Assembly (NCBI GenBank): GCA_030654195.1
Contig: JAURXV010000048.1
Coordinates: forward strand, 1 to 33,173
Length of the DNA: 33,173 nt
Origin: Syntrophales bacterium
GTDB taxonomy: Bacteria > Desulfobacterota > Syntrophia > Syntrophales > UBA5619
Reading direction: 5' to 3'
The notes beneath the pieces were generated by a model. The model searched no databases and was not told the DNA's origin. It worked only from the letters and a program-made list of their open reading frames with translations. Shown piece after piece: positions 16,710 to 25,215 of this stretch (its first letter is position 1; each line of letters starts with the position of its first letter). The position numbers and the translations under genes were made by a program.

Positions 16710-16721
16710 GGAGGAGCAGAT

Positions 16722-17891
16722 ATGAAAAGAAACGTTGCCATAATCGGGGGAGGACAGACGTATCACGCCGCCCGTCGCCACGATGTGGACCAGGCGGAGA
16801 TGGTGAACGAGGCCGTCCGTCGGGCCTTGGACGATGCGGGGACGACGATTGATGAGATCGACGCGATCCTCCTGGGGAATATGGAGTTTTTTGAAGGGGT
16901 TCACATGACGGATTGCTGGCTTGTCCACGGCACCGGGGTCTACGGCAAACCGGGGCTGAAGATTACGACCGGTGGGACCGTCGGGGCGACGACCGTCTGC
17001 GCCGGCGCCCACCACGTGGCGAGCGGGCTGTTCGATAAGGTCCTGTGCATCGGTTTCGAAAAGCAGGAAGAGGGCGATACGGGGGCGATCTTAAGTGGCG
17101 TTGCCCATCCCCTCTGGGGCCGATCCCTGGCGGGTGCGGCGCTGGGTTATTTCGCCATGATGGGTTCGTCTTACATGGCCAACTGGGGCGCTACGGAAGA
17201 GCATTCCGCCATGGTGGCGGTGAAGGCCCGGCAGAACGCCCGGAAGAACCCCTACGCCCATCTCAAACTCGACATCACCATTGAGGACGCCCTCAATTCG
17301 CGGATGCTTTCCTATCCCATTCGGATGCTGGATATGTGTCCCGCCTCGAACGGGGCCTGCGCCGTCGTCCTGGCGGATGAGAAAACGGCGAAGAAGCGGT
17401 GCAAAAAGCCCGTGTGGATTCGGGCGATGGAAACGGCCCACAACGAGCAGTTCGAACTGGACTGGCGGTTTGTCGATACCAAGCGTCTGATTTTTTCCAA
17501 GGCCTGTGCCGGACGTCTTTACAAGAAGCTGGGGGTTACGAAACCGGCGGAGTATTTCGACGTCTTTGAGGTTTATGAGCCCGCAACCTGGGCGGAACTT
17601 GTCTGGTACGAGGACCTGGGTCTTTGCGGTCCGGGGGAAGGGTTCCGGCTCATCGAGAAAGGGATGACGAATATCGATGGTCCCATACCGGTCAATCCTT
17701 CCGGCGGCGTCCTGTCCACAAACTGTATCGGTGCGTCGGCGATGCTCCGGATCTGGGAGGCGGCCCTGCAGATTCGCGGTGATGCCGGCGGGCATCAGGT
17801 TCCGAAAGACGTCCGCCGTGCGATGACGACGGCCTACGGCGGCACGAACTGGACGGTCATGACGGCCCTGTCGAAGACCCTGAATGATTGA
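16722..17891 (+). CDS. Divergent thiolase-like protein, type 2, module A
   Basis: A thiolase-fold protein of 389 aa, starting 12 bp after the type 1 gene behind GGGAGGAG. The fold is supported by NVAIIGGGQTYHAARR, ASNGACAVVLADE and NPSGGVLSTNCIGAS. The nucleophile segment is ITTGGTVGATTV, without Cys. The GHP segment is TNC, giving Asn in place of the catalytic His and a new Cys335. The paralogue at 23402 has the same TNC. It shares only distant similarity with type 1, so a heterodimer with split or altered catalysis is likely. Function is inferred only at family level. Confidence 0.82.
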   Translation: MKRNVAIIGGGQTYHAARRHDVDQAEMVNEAVRRALDDAGTTIDEIDAILLGNMEFFEGVHMTDCWLVHGTGVYGKPGLKITTGGTVGATTVCAGAHHVASGLFDKVLCIGFEKQEEGDTGAILSGVAHPLWGRSLAGAALGYFAMMGSSYMANWGATEEHSAMVAVKARQNARKNPYAHLKLDITIEDALNSRMLSYPIRMLDMCPASNGACAVVLADEKTAKKRCKKPVWIRAMETAHNEQFELDWRFVDTKRLIFSKACAGRLYKKLGVTKPAEYFDVFEVYEPATWAELVWYEDLGLCGPGEGFRLIEKGMTNIDGPIPVNPSGGVLSTNCIGASAMLRIWEAALQIRGDAGGHQVPKDVRRAMTTAYGGTNWTVMTALSKTLND

Positions 17892-17903
17892 GGAGGCAAG
17901 AAG

Positions 17904-18398
17904 ATGGTACAGAAAGAACAGGAATGGATTTCGATTCCCATGACGGTGGATGTGCCGTTCCGGTTTGCCGCCGGACAGTATCTGTCGAAATTCATGATCG
18001 AGATGCGGGATAACAGTAAAATCTACGCGGTGAAATGTCCCCAGTGCGGGCGGGTGCAGCTGCCGCCCCGGATCGTTTGCGCCGAATGTCACGTGAAGAA
18101 CGACGAATGGGTGGAGCTGTCCCATGAGGGGACACTGGTGGCCTTTACGATCATGTATCTCCCCCTGACGGATCCGACGACGGGCAAGCCCCATGAACCG
18201 CCCTTCGTGTATGGTTCCATCCGTCTGGACGGATCGACGTCGGTGCTGGATCACTTTGTCAACGTGGAACCCGATATGGACAAGATCTGGGTGGGGATGC
18301 GCTGCCGCCTTGTCTTGCGGCCCCAGGAAAATCGGATTGGTGATCTGAGCGATATCCTCTACTTCGATACCCTGCCCGGTCAGGTGCGCCCGAAATGA
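17904..18398 (+). CDS. DUF35 zinc-ribbon/OB-fold protein, type a, module A
   Basis: A small acyl-CoA-binding-type partner protein of 164 aa. A rubredoxin-like zinc ribbon has C45, C48, C59 and C62 (CPQCG, then LPPRIVCAEC), followed by an OB-fold with PPFVYGSIRLDG. DUF35 proteins form complexes with thiolase-superfamily enzymes, for example archaeal thiolase/HMG-CoA synthase, Ltp2-ChsH2 and BbsAB. It has a DPTTGKP loop that resembles DPNTGSQ in the protein at 24580, which defines type a. It starts 12 bp after the type 2 thiolase-like gene. Confidence 0.87.
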   Translation: MVQKEQEWISIPMTVDVPFRFAAGQYLSKFMIEMRDNSKIYAVKCPQCGRVQLPPRIVCAECHVKNDEWVELSHEGTLVAFTIMYLPLTDPTTGKPHEPPFVYGSIRLDGSTSVLDHFVNVEPDMDKIWVGMRCRLVLRPQENRIGDLSDILYFDTLPGQVRPK

Positions 18399-18534
18399 GG
18401 GCCAACGCCACGGTGATGGTGGGAAGCAATCGCGGTTATTAGTCATGAAATATGGAAAGGGCAATGATCTTCACCTCACCCTGTGAAGACCATTGTCATC
18501 AATCAAGGCTTTCATAAACCAAGGAGCGGATCCG

Positions 18535-18990
18535 ATGGAAGAGATAAAAAAATACGAACCCTTTGAGGTTGATCAGCACATAACGGCCCAAAGCCGGTAC
18601 TATGCCGGACGGATGGGCAGTCGCTTTTATATTGCGCTGAGAGATCAGCAGAAGATCCTGGGGGCGAAATGTCCTCGGTGTAACAAGGTCCTTTGGCCCC
18701 CCCGGTCGACCTGCGGCGTCTGCTTTTCCGAGTTGACCGAGACGGTGGAAATCGGGCCCCTGGGGACGGTCGAAACCTTTACGGTCGTGACCTACAACGA
18801 GCCCGTGCAACCCCGGAAGGCTCCCTTTATCTACGCCGTCATCAAGCTCGACGGCGCCGATACGGGCATGGCACACTTCCTGGACGAAGTGGATTTCGAC
18901 GAGGTTCATATCGGCCTGCGGGTGAGACCGGTTTATGCCCGGGAGAGAAACGGAAACATTTTGGATATACAGTACTTTAAACCTCTTTGA
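18535..18990 (+). CDS. DUF35 zinc-ribbon/OB-fold protein, type b, module A
   Basis: The second DUF35 protein of module A, 151 aa from the ATG at 18535 with AAGGAG 8 nt upstream; an upstream in-frame extension has no support. Zinc ligands are C46, C49, C60 and C63 (CPRCNK, then PPRSTCGVC). The stretch GSRFYIALRDQQKILG closely matches GSRFLISLRDDQKILG in the protein at 21774, defining type b. A gap of about 135 bp separates it from the type a gene. It probably binds one thiolase-like subunit. Confidence 0.87.
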   Translation: MEEIKKYEPFEVDQHITAQSRYYAGRMGSRFYIALRDQQKILGAKCPRCNKVLWPPRSTCGVCFSELTETVEIGPLGTVETFTVVTYNEPVQPRKAPFIYAVIKLDGADTGMAHFLDEVDFDEVHIGLRVRPVYARERNGNILDIQYFKPL

Positions 18991-19183
18991 GACTTAGCTT
19001 CCTTTCCTTGTTGTTCGATGCCGGCGGCGTGCATCAACGGCGCCGGCGGTATCGGGCACGCCTTTTTCGTGGGGAAGTCGGTTCACCCCCATACTGTCGT
19101 ATGATGGCGCCGGCAGAACGGAAATGGCGTGCTCATCCGATCCGGTCAGGCGAGCGAAGCCAATGATTCATTAAGGAGCAGAA
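18991..19183. other. Intergenic region before the CrtC-like gene
   Basis: No gene is seen. It is GC-rich with repeated GCCGGC elements; GCCGGCG and CGCCGGC can pair around 19020-19055. The right end carries AAGGAG before the ATG at 19184. A short AATGATTCATT palindrome (19162-19172) sits next to that site. Confidence 0.4.
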
Positions 19184-20203
19184 ATGAACGAGAAAGAGAA
19201 AAAGAATTATTTATCCATGTGGAACGGTCAGCGAGGCGCCGACCGGAATCCCACGAATTATCAACGGCGCGATGACGGCAATCACATCTACAAGAGCAAG
19301 GATTACTACGAGTGGTGGTATGTCGATGCCTCTTTCGACAACGGGTACCATTTCGTCGTAACCTTCCATTACATGAACGCGTTCTTAAGGCCGATCGTAC
19401 CGTCCATCCAACTCATGGTTTACAAGCCGGACGGCACCCAGGTGGCCCGTTATGACCTGTGCGACGAGAAGGACATCTACGCCTGCCCCGATTACTGTGA
19501 TGTCAGAATGGGCGACGCCTGGCTCAAGGACACCGGGAAAACCTACGAGATGTACATCAAGATCAAAGGGGTGGGCGCCCGGCTTTCCCTGAAGCCCGTC
19601 GTCCCCGGCTGGAAGCCCGGCACGGGACTCCTTTACAACGACGAAGAGAAGGGACTCCTGGGTGGTTGGTGCGTCGCCGTGCCCTATGCGGAAGTGACGG
19701 GGGAGCTTTACCTCAAGGATCAGACGATCCCCGTCAAAGGCGCCTGCTATCACGATCATAACTGGGGCAATACCCCGCAGTTCGAAATCTTTGAAGGCTG
19801 GTACTGGGGGCGCATCCATGACGAAAAGTATATCATCGATTACGGCTGGGTCATCCCCCGCGAAAAAGGGGCGCCGGTCATTGCGCCGTTGCTCATCGCC
19901 CGGCCCGGGGAAATCGTGCTTTCCACCGACATGATGGAAACCAGACTCGAGGATGTGGTCCGTGACGAAAAGACCGGCAAGGACTACGCCAAGAAACTCA
20001 TCATTACGACGGACGCCAAGGGCGTAAAGATGACCCTGACCATCGACACGACCCGGATGATCGAGACCATGCAGCTTCCCCAGATTGCGGATTGGAACCA
20101 GTACTACTACCGCTTTCTGGCGAACTACACCATGGATGTGGAAGCGGACGGCCGGCGGGATGTTGTTTCCGGGGAGATGCTTCACGAACTGATGTATCTG
20201 TAG
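19184..20203 (+). CDS. CrtC/AttH-like double-lipocalin-fold protein
   Basis: A 339-aa protein of the CrtC/AttH superfamily. Hallmarks are the N-terminal EWWYVDASFDNGYHF (starting at residue 43) and GACYHDHNWGN, with H190, D191 and H192. Known members include carotenoid 1,2-hydratase CrtC and Diels-Alderase or isomerase-type enzymes, all acting on hydrophobic polyenes. No signal peptide is visible, so it should be cytoplasmic. It is immediately followed by a broken copy of a phytoene-desaturase-like gene; an intact relative lies at 25917. Hydration or isomerisation of an isoprenoid or polycyclic acyl-CoA is a reasonable guess. The precise substrate is unknown. Confidence 0.75.
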   Translation: MNEKEKKNYLSMWNGQRGADRNPTNYQRRDDGNHIYKSKDYYEWWYVDASFDNGYHFVVTFHYMNAFLRPIVPSIQLMVYKPDGTQVARYDLCDEKDIYACPDYCDVRMGDAWLKDTGKTYEMYIKIKGVGARLSLKPVVPGWKPGTGLLYNDEEKGLLGGWCVAVPYAEVTGELYLKDQTIPVKGACYHDHNWGNTPQFEIFEGWYWGRIHDEKYIIDYGWVIPREKGAPVIAPLLIARPGEIVLSTDMMETRLEDVVRDEKTGKDYAKKLIITTDAKGVKMTLTIDTTRMIETMQLPQIADWNQYYYRFLANYTMDVEADGRRDVVSGEMLHELMYL

Positions 20204-20237
20204 AGCAGGATATTTATAGCAAAAGGACGGTGTGAAC

Positions 20238-20441
20238 ATGAACGAAAAACAATATGACGCCATAATCGTCGGCGCCGGGGTCGGCGGTCTGTCCGTCGGG
20301 ACGCTGCTGGCCAAGGAAGGTCTGAAGGTTCTGATGCTCGAACAGTGCGACCGGCCCGGCGGCAGGGCTCTTTCCGTCCGCGGGGAGGAAATCTCGGAAA
20401 AAGGGCTTGAGTGGTATGCCCGTGAAGAGAATATCCATTAA
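20238..20441 (+). pseudogene. Truncated N-terminus of a phytoene-desaturase-like flavoprotein
   Basis: Only 67 codons remain. They contain the FAD dinucleotide-binding motif (DAIIVGAGVGGLSVGTLLA) and EQCDRPGGRALSVRGEE. Over about 55 residues they closely match the start of the 509-aa protein at 25917 (EQCDRVGGRALSIRGEE). Similarity ends at GLEWYA, then a stop. AAGGACGG lies 7 nt before the ATG, so it may still be translated. It looks like the remnant of a duplicated gene that lost its remaining 440 or so codons. Confidence 0.8.
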
Positions 20442-20471
20442 AACATCTTACGAAAGGTGGTTAGTGAACGG

Positions 20472-21692
20472 ATGAATGCAAACGATGTGGTGATTGTCAG
20501 CGCCGTCCGGACGCCATTCGGGCGTTTCGACGGGGTTTTGAAAACGGTCCTCAGTATGGATTTGGGCGTCCTGGCCTTGAAAGAGGTCGTCCGCCGGATC
20601 AACCTCGATCCCATTCATGTGGATGAGGTCTATTACGGAACCTGCATCCCGGCGGAGTACGCCATCTACACAAATGTTCCCGCCCGGCAGATCACGCTTC
20701 TGGCCGGATTCCCCGAAGAGAACATCTCCCTCACGATTGACCGGGCCTGCTGTTCGTCCATGACGGCCCTGCGTCTGGGGTGGCGGGCGATTAAATCCGG
20801 GGCGGCGGAAATTGTCGTTGCCTCGGGGGCGGAGAACATGGGGAACGTACCCTTGATTGCTTCCGCCGCCAAGACGCGCTGGGGAAGCCGTCTGGGACAC
20901 GTGGAGTTGGAGGATGTCCTCTTCGAGCTGGGCTATAGCCGCAAGGGTTTCGCGCCGGTGGCGACGGATGCGGGGCATGTGGCCGTGGAGTACGGCGTCA
21001 GCCGGGAGAAACAGGACGAATGGGCCTTGTCCAGTCATCAGAAGTTCTTCGACGCCTACAAGGCCGGAAAGTTCACGATCGGCGAGGAGCTGATGCGACT
21101 CGAAATTCCTCAGAAGAAGGCGCCCATCGTACTGGAGAAGGACGAGGCTCCCAGGGACAACTTGAGCATGGAGAAAATGGCTGCCCTGAAGACCGTTTAC
21201 GGCAGTCCGACCGTGACGGCGGGCAACGCCCCGGGCCTCAACTCCGGCGCTTCGGCGATGGTCATTATGTCCCGGAAGAAGGCGGATGCGCTGGGACTGA
21301 AGTCGCTGGCGACGATCGAGGCGTGCGAATGCGCGGCGGGGTCGCCGAAATACATGGCGTGCGTGCCGGCCCAGACGATCGAGAAGATGTTTGCCAAAAC
21401 AGGTCACACGATCGACGACATGAGCCTCATCGAGATCAACGAGGCCTTTGCCGCGGTGACGCTGGTTTCCCTGAAGATGCTGGCGAAGGACGATCCGGAG
21501 AAGTGGCAGGCCCTTCAGGACAAGACGAACGTCAACGGCGGGGCCATCGCGATCGGCCATCCCGTGGGGGCGAGCGGCGCCCGGATCACGATGACGATGA
21601 TGTACGAGCTGATGCGCCGGGGCGGCGGGATAGGCGTGGCGGCCATCTGCGGCGGCCTGTCGCAGGGAGAGGCGATCCTCGTCCGGGTGTGA
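20472..21692 (+). CDS. Acetyl-CoA acyltransferase (canonical thiolase, second copy)
   Basis: A thiolase of 406 aa from the ATG at 20472; in-frame upstream codons starting at GTG 20457 overlap the AAAGGTGG site. The catalytic set is complete: nucleophile C93 in [16 protein letters not shown] in the Asn loop, H363 in IGHPVGASG, and C393 in AICGGLSQG. Clear sequence differences from the thiolase at 14240 suggest a different chain-length or branch specificity. It precedes the second thiolase-like/DUF35 module. Confidence 0.93.
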   Translation: MNANDVVIVSAVRTPFGRFDGVLKTVLSMDLGVLALKEVVRRINLDPIHVDEVYYGTCIPAEYAIYTNVPARQITLLAGFPEENISLTIDRACCSSMTALRLGWRAIKSGAAEIVVASGAENMGNVPLIASAAKTRWGSRLGHVELEDVLFELGYSRKGFAPVATDAGHVAVEYGVSREKQDEWALSSHQKFFDAYKAGKFTIGEELMRLEIPQKKAPIVLEKDEAPRDNLSMEKMAALKTVYGSPTVTAGNAPGLNSGASAMVIMSRKKADALGLKSLATIEACECAAGSPKYMACVPAQTIEKMFAKTGHTIDDMSLIEINEAFAAVTLVSLKMLAKDDPEKWQALQDKTNVNGGAIAIGHPVGASGARITMTMMYELMRRGGGIGVAAICGGLSQGEAILVRV

Positions 21693-21773
21693 GGCGGTTT
21701 GGCGTGGAATCAGTTTCCCGCAGGTGACGAAATATTTGATGGGTCTGAAATGACCCTTACAGGAGGAAGGCAT

Positions 21774-22229
21774 ATGGCCGAATGGTTGAAGAACGTGGAA
21801 CCTCTGACCCTGAAAGGGCAGATCGCTGTTCCCTATACCTGGTGGGTAGGCGAAACGGGAAGCAGGTTTCTGATATCCCTCCGGGACGATCAGAAGATCT
21901 TGGGAACAAGGTGCAAGGCGTGCGGGACGGTTTATGTGCCGCCGCGCAAGAATTGCGGCAGATGCTTCGTCGATATCGACGAATGGGTGGATGTCGCCGA
22001 TGAGGGTGTCATCGAGGGCTACACGATCGTGCATTATGCGTATCCCGTTCAGCCGGTGAAGCCGCCTTTTGCCTATGTACTGATCAAATTGGATGGAACG
22101 GACGTGGGGTTTCTGCACCTGATCAAAAATGATCTGGGCAGGATCAAAAACGGCCTCAGGGTGAAGGCGAAATTCAAGGGGGAGCGCACCGGGAGTATTC
22201 TGGATATTGACTCCTTCGAGCTCATTTAA
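21774..22229 (+). CDS. DUF35 zinc-ribbon/OB-fold protein, type b, module B
   Basis: A 151-aa DUF35 protein from the ATG at 21774, with AGGAGG 7 nt upstream; the longer in-frame extension to 21699 is not supported. Zinc ligands are C47, C50, C61 and C64 (CKACG, then PPRKNCGRC). GSRFLISLRDDQKILG and the same total length pair it with the module A protein at 18535. Here it precedes the thiolase-like genes, whereas in module A it follows them. Confidence 0.87.
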   Translation: MAEWLKNVEPLTLKGQIAVPYTWWVGETGSRFLISLRDDQKILGTRCKACGTVYVPPRKNCGRCFVDIDEWVDVADEGVIEGYTIVHYAYPVQPVKPPFAYVLIKLDGTDVGFLHLIKNDLGRIKNGLRVKAKFKGERTGSILDIDSFELI

Positions 22230-22250
22230 GGGCCTGTGGAGGGAATAAAA

Positions 22251-23393
22251 ATGGATAATGCAGCGATCGTCGGCGTGGCGCAGACGAAGTACGAAAGAAG
22301 AAAGAAGGACCAGATCTTCGCCGATATGGTCTTTGATGTGACCCGGGCGGCGTTGGATGATGCGGGGCTCGGGATAGGCGACATCGACAGCGTCGTCACG
22401 GTGTCGAATGACTTTTTTGACGGGCGGACCATCTCCGGCATGGCCGTCGGCGATGCTTGCGGCGGCGAGGACAAGAATATTTCCACCGTATCGGGGGACG
22501 GTACCTTCGGTGCCTTTTACGGCCTCATGCGGGTCCTGTCGGGATACAAGGCCACGATCGTGGTGGCCCACTACAAGGGAAGCGAAGGCAGCGTCCCCAT
22601 TACCACCAACGGCATGTTCGACCCCATCTTCCATCGCCACTTGGGGCTGGACGCCATCTCTTCGGCGGCGATTCAGGCCAATGTCTATATGACCCGCTAC
22701 GGCATCCGCGAAGAGGACATGGCGCAGGTTTCCGTGAAGAACCACGGGAATGCGAAGAACAATCCCTTTGCCCAGCTTCCGATGGACATCACGGTGGCGG
22801 ATGTCATGAAGTCGAGAAAAATTGCCGAACCGCTGAAACTTCTGGACTGTTGCCCCATCAGCGACGGGGCCGCGGCAATCATCATTGCCAATGAAGAAAT
22901 CGCGGCCAAAGGAACAAAGAAACCCGTCTGGATCAAGGGTGTGGCGCACTGCTGCGAGGAGTATTTCCTGGGAGACCGGGATCTCGCAAATCCCGTGGCG
23001 CTCAGAGATGCGGCCAAACGTGCGTATGCGATGGCCGGAATCAAAGATCCCGTCGCGGAGATTGACGTGGCGGAGGTGTTGGAGCCATTCAGCTACATGG
23101 AACCCCTGTGGCTCGAGGGTCTGGGATTTTGCAAACCCGGAGAGGGCGGTCAACTGATCGGCAAGGGGATGACGACCATGGGTGGAAAGCTTCCCGTCAA
23201 TCCCTCCGGCGGGGCGCTCTCGGCGAACCCCATTCTTGTTGCGGGGCTCGCGAGACTGATTGAGGCGGCCCTCCAGGTGCGGGGCGAGGCCGGGGCGCGG
23301 CAGGTGAAGAACGCCGATACGGCGCTTGCACACGGTTTCAACGGACCCTGTGGCCAGAGCCACTGCGTGTGGATCGTCAGCGGAAAGAAGTGA
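22251..23393 (+). CDS. Divergent thiolase-like protein, type 1, module B
   Basis: A thiolase-fold protein of 380 aa from the ATG at 22251, chosen because GGAGGG lies 7 nt upstream; a GTG at 22236 is inside the leader. It is the paralogue of the protein at 15558, sharing NAAIVGVAQTKYE, the FFDGRTIS/IWDGQTIS region and FLGDRDLANP/YLGDRDLADV. The nucleophile segment reads VSGDGTFGAF, without Cys. GHP is replaced by ANP, with Asn326 at the His position. The C-terminal CGQSHC (C367, C372) is conserved with module A. The lost residues differ between the paralogues but the loss is shared, so the deviation is old and not a random error. Confidence 0.82.
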   Translation: MDNAAIVGVAQTKYERRKKDQIFADMVFDVTRAALDDAGLGIGDIDSVVTVSNDFFDGRTISGMAVGDACGGEDKNISTVSGDGTFGAFYGLMRVLSGYKATIVVAHYKGSEGSVPITTNGMFDPIFHRHLGLDAISSAAIQANVYMTRYGIREEDMAQVSVKNHGNAKNNPFAQLPMDITVADVMKSRKIAEPLKLLDCCPISDGAAAIIIANEEIAAKGTKKPVWIKGVAHCCEEYFLGDRDLANPVALRDAAKRAYAMAGIKDPVAEIDVAEVLEPFSYMEPLWLEGLGFCKPGEGGQLIGKGMTTMGGKLPVNPSGGALSANPILVAGLARLIEAALQVRGEAGARQVKNADTALAHGFNGPCGQSHCVWIVSGKK

Positions 23394-23401
23394 GGTGAAA
23401 A

Positions 23402-24562
23402 ATGGGAAGAAGAGTAGCCATCGTAGGGACGGGACAGACCTATCATAAGAGCCACAGGCCCGACGTGACGTCGCGAGAGATGATCAACGAGGCCGTAACG
23501 GTGGCCTTGGCCGACGCCGAGCTGACCATTCGGGACATCGACGCCATCGTGATCGGGAACATGGACCACTTTGAGTCCATCAACTATGTAGATGCCTACA
23601 GTGTCGAGGGTTCCGGGGGCGTCATGAAGCCTATCATGAAGGTTTCGACGGGAGGCACGACGGGGGCGACGGTGGCGATCGCGGCGTATTACCATGTGGC
23701 CTCCGGTCTTTTTGAACGGGTGCTGGCGATCGGGTTCGAGAAGAACTCGGAAAGCGATACGACGGGGGCGATCATCACCTGTTCGGATCCGGTGTGGGAC
23801 CGATTTTCGTATTCCGGGGCGATTCCGAGCCTGGCGACGGAGGCGACGGCATACATGGAGAAGTACGGGGCGACGCAGGAAGATGCCGCCCTTATCGGGG
23901 AGCGGGACCGCAATAATGCCATGAACAACCCCTTTGCGCACTTGCACCGACCCCTTTCCGTGGCGGATATCATGAACTCGCCGATGCTGGCGTATCCGAT
24001 CAAACTGGGCGATATCTGTCCGCGGAGCGACGGCGCCTGCGCCTGTGTGCTCGCGGCGGACGGGGTCGCCCAGAAGATCGCCAAAAGACCGGCGTGGTTC
24101 AAGGCTGCGGCGGTGCGACACACCTACACGTGGTTTGGAGATTCCACGGATTATAACAAGGGGCTCGTATCGATGCAGCGCGCATCGAAGGACGCCTATG
24201 CCCAGGCGGGCATCACGAAGCCCGTGGACGAGATCGACGTTGCCGAGCTTTACCTTCCCTATACCTGGGCGGGCCTGAAGTGGATCGAGGACATCGGTTT
24301 CTGTGGGCCGGGAGAGGCCGCAAAGTTTGTGGGCGAACGGAATACACATATGGGCGGCAAGATTCCGATCAACCCGTCGGGCGGTGTGATTTCCACGAAC
24401 TGCATCGGCGCCACGGCGCTTCTGCGGGTTGCGGAAGCGGCGATCCAGGTCATGGGCAAGGGCGGCGCGAGGCAGGTGCCCGATGTGAAAAACGCCTTGG
24501 CAACGGGATTCGGAGGCTGTTTCTGGTCGGATGTCGTCATCCTGAGCACCGAGAGACCATAA
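23402..24562 (+). CDS. Divergent thiolase-like protein, type 2, module B
   Basis: A thiolase-fold protein of 386 aa, 8 bp after the type 1 gene. It is the paralogue of the protein at 16722, sharing VAIVGTGQTYHKS, STGGTTGATVAIA, CPRSDGACACVLA and NPSGGVISTNCIGAT. The canonical nucleophile Cys is absent (GTTG), the GHP segment is TNC, and Cys334 matches Cys335 of module A. It probably forms a complex with the type 1 and DUF35 proteins. Confidence 0.82.
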   Translation: MGRRVAIVGTGQTYHKSHRPDVTSREMINEAVTVALADAELTIRDIDAIVIGNMDHFESINYVDAYSVEGSGGVMKPIMKVSTGGTTGATVAIAAYYHVASGLFERVLAIGFEKNSESDTTGAIITCSDPVWDRFSYSGAIPSLATEATAYMEKYGATQEDAALIGERDRNNAMNNPFAHLHRPLSVADIMNSPMLAYPIKLGDICPRSDGACACVLAADGVAQKIAKRPAWFKAAAVRHTYTWFGDSTDYNKGLVSMQRASKDAYAQAGITKPVDEIDVAELYLPYTWAGLKWIEDIGFCGPGEAAKFVGERNTHMGGKIPINPSGGVISTNCIGATALLRVAEAAIQVMGKGGARQVPDVKNALATGFGGCFWSDVVILSTERP

Positions 24563-24579
24563 GGAGAGGGGAAGACACC

Positions 24580-25059
24580 ATGTCAACAGATAATGTACAA
24601 GTAGAACGACTCGAGTCGGTCTTTTCTTGCCCGATGCCTTACGAGTGGTCGATCGGGCTTTACGGGAGCAGGTTTTTCCAGGAAATCAAGCAAAACCGGC
24701 GTTTTGTCGGCATCCGCTGCAAGGGTTGCGGCAAGGTTTACGTCCCACCGCGTCGCGTCTGCGGCCCCTGCTTCGAGGAACTCACCGAGTTGGTGACGCT
24801 TTCGGACACCGGCGTGATCACGGCCTTCTCGGTGGTGAACTATCCGTTTATCGATCCGAATACCGGATCGCAGCGCCCCATTCCCTATACCTACGGCTAC
24901 ATCAAGCTGGACGGGGCGGACAACATCTTTTCCAACATCATCAATGAGACCGATCTGAGTAAAATCAAGGTCGGCATGAAGGTTCGGGCCGTCTTCAAAG
25001 ATGCTGCGGAAATGGAAGGAAACATCCAGGACATCAAGTATTTCGATATCCTCGGATAA
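24580..25059 (+). CDS. DUF35 zinc-ribbon/OB-fold protein, type a, module B
   Basis: A 159-aa DUF35 protein from the ATG at 24580 behind AAGGAGAGGGG. Zinc ligands are C47, C50, C61 and C64 (CKGCG, then PPRRVCGPC). The DPNTGSQRPIPYTYGYIKLDG region matches the type a protein at 17904. As in module A, type a directly follows the type 2 thiolase-like gene, which suggests that pair is a functional unit. Confidence 0.87.
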   Translation: MSTDNVQVERLESVFSCPMPYEWSIGLYGSRFFQEIKQNRRFVGIRCKGCGKVYVPPRRVCGPCFEELTELVTLSDTGVITAFSVVNYPFIDPNTGSQRPIPYTYGYIKLDGADNIFSNIINETDLSKIKVGMKVRAVFKDAAEMEGNIQDIKYFDILG

Positions 25060-25215
25060 TGGCGTGGACACATTCGGCTGAAATCATAGGGTTCAACGGT
25101 TACGGGCTGGAGGCGGCGCCCAGTCTGAGACGAACGGAAGGAGCGCTTCCGACCCATCCTTTATCGGGCTGACCCATGAAGATCGGCCCCCACAGAATCA
25201 GGATGGAGAGATAGA

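Noticed and set aside
17091-18464. A 457-codon open frame on the - strand
   Set aside because: It is antisense to the type 2 thiolase-like and DUF35 genes and has no domain or ribosome binding site.
19162-19172. AATGATTCATT palindrome as a second TetR operator
   Set aside because: Half-sites and spacing differ from the 400-417 operator, and it lies beside the ribosome binding site of the CrtC-like gene. It is too short to support a specific regulator.
20448-23363. A 971-codon open frame on the - strand
   Set aside because: It is antisense to a canonical thiolase, a DUF35 protein and a thiolase-like protein that carry clear motifs and ribosome binding sites. Long antisense frames are expected opposite GC-rich codons, and its translation (Arg, His and Gly rich) shows no domain.
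23150-24586. A 478-codon open frame on the - strand
   Set aside because: It is a shadow of the module B thiolase-like genes: same GC-rich antisense effect, no start signals, no recognisable protein.
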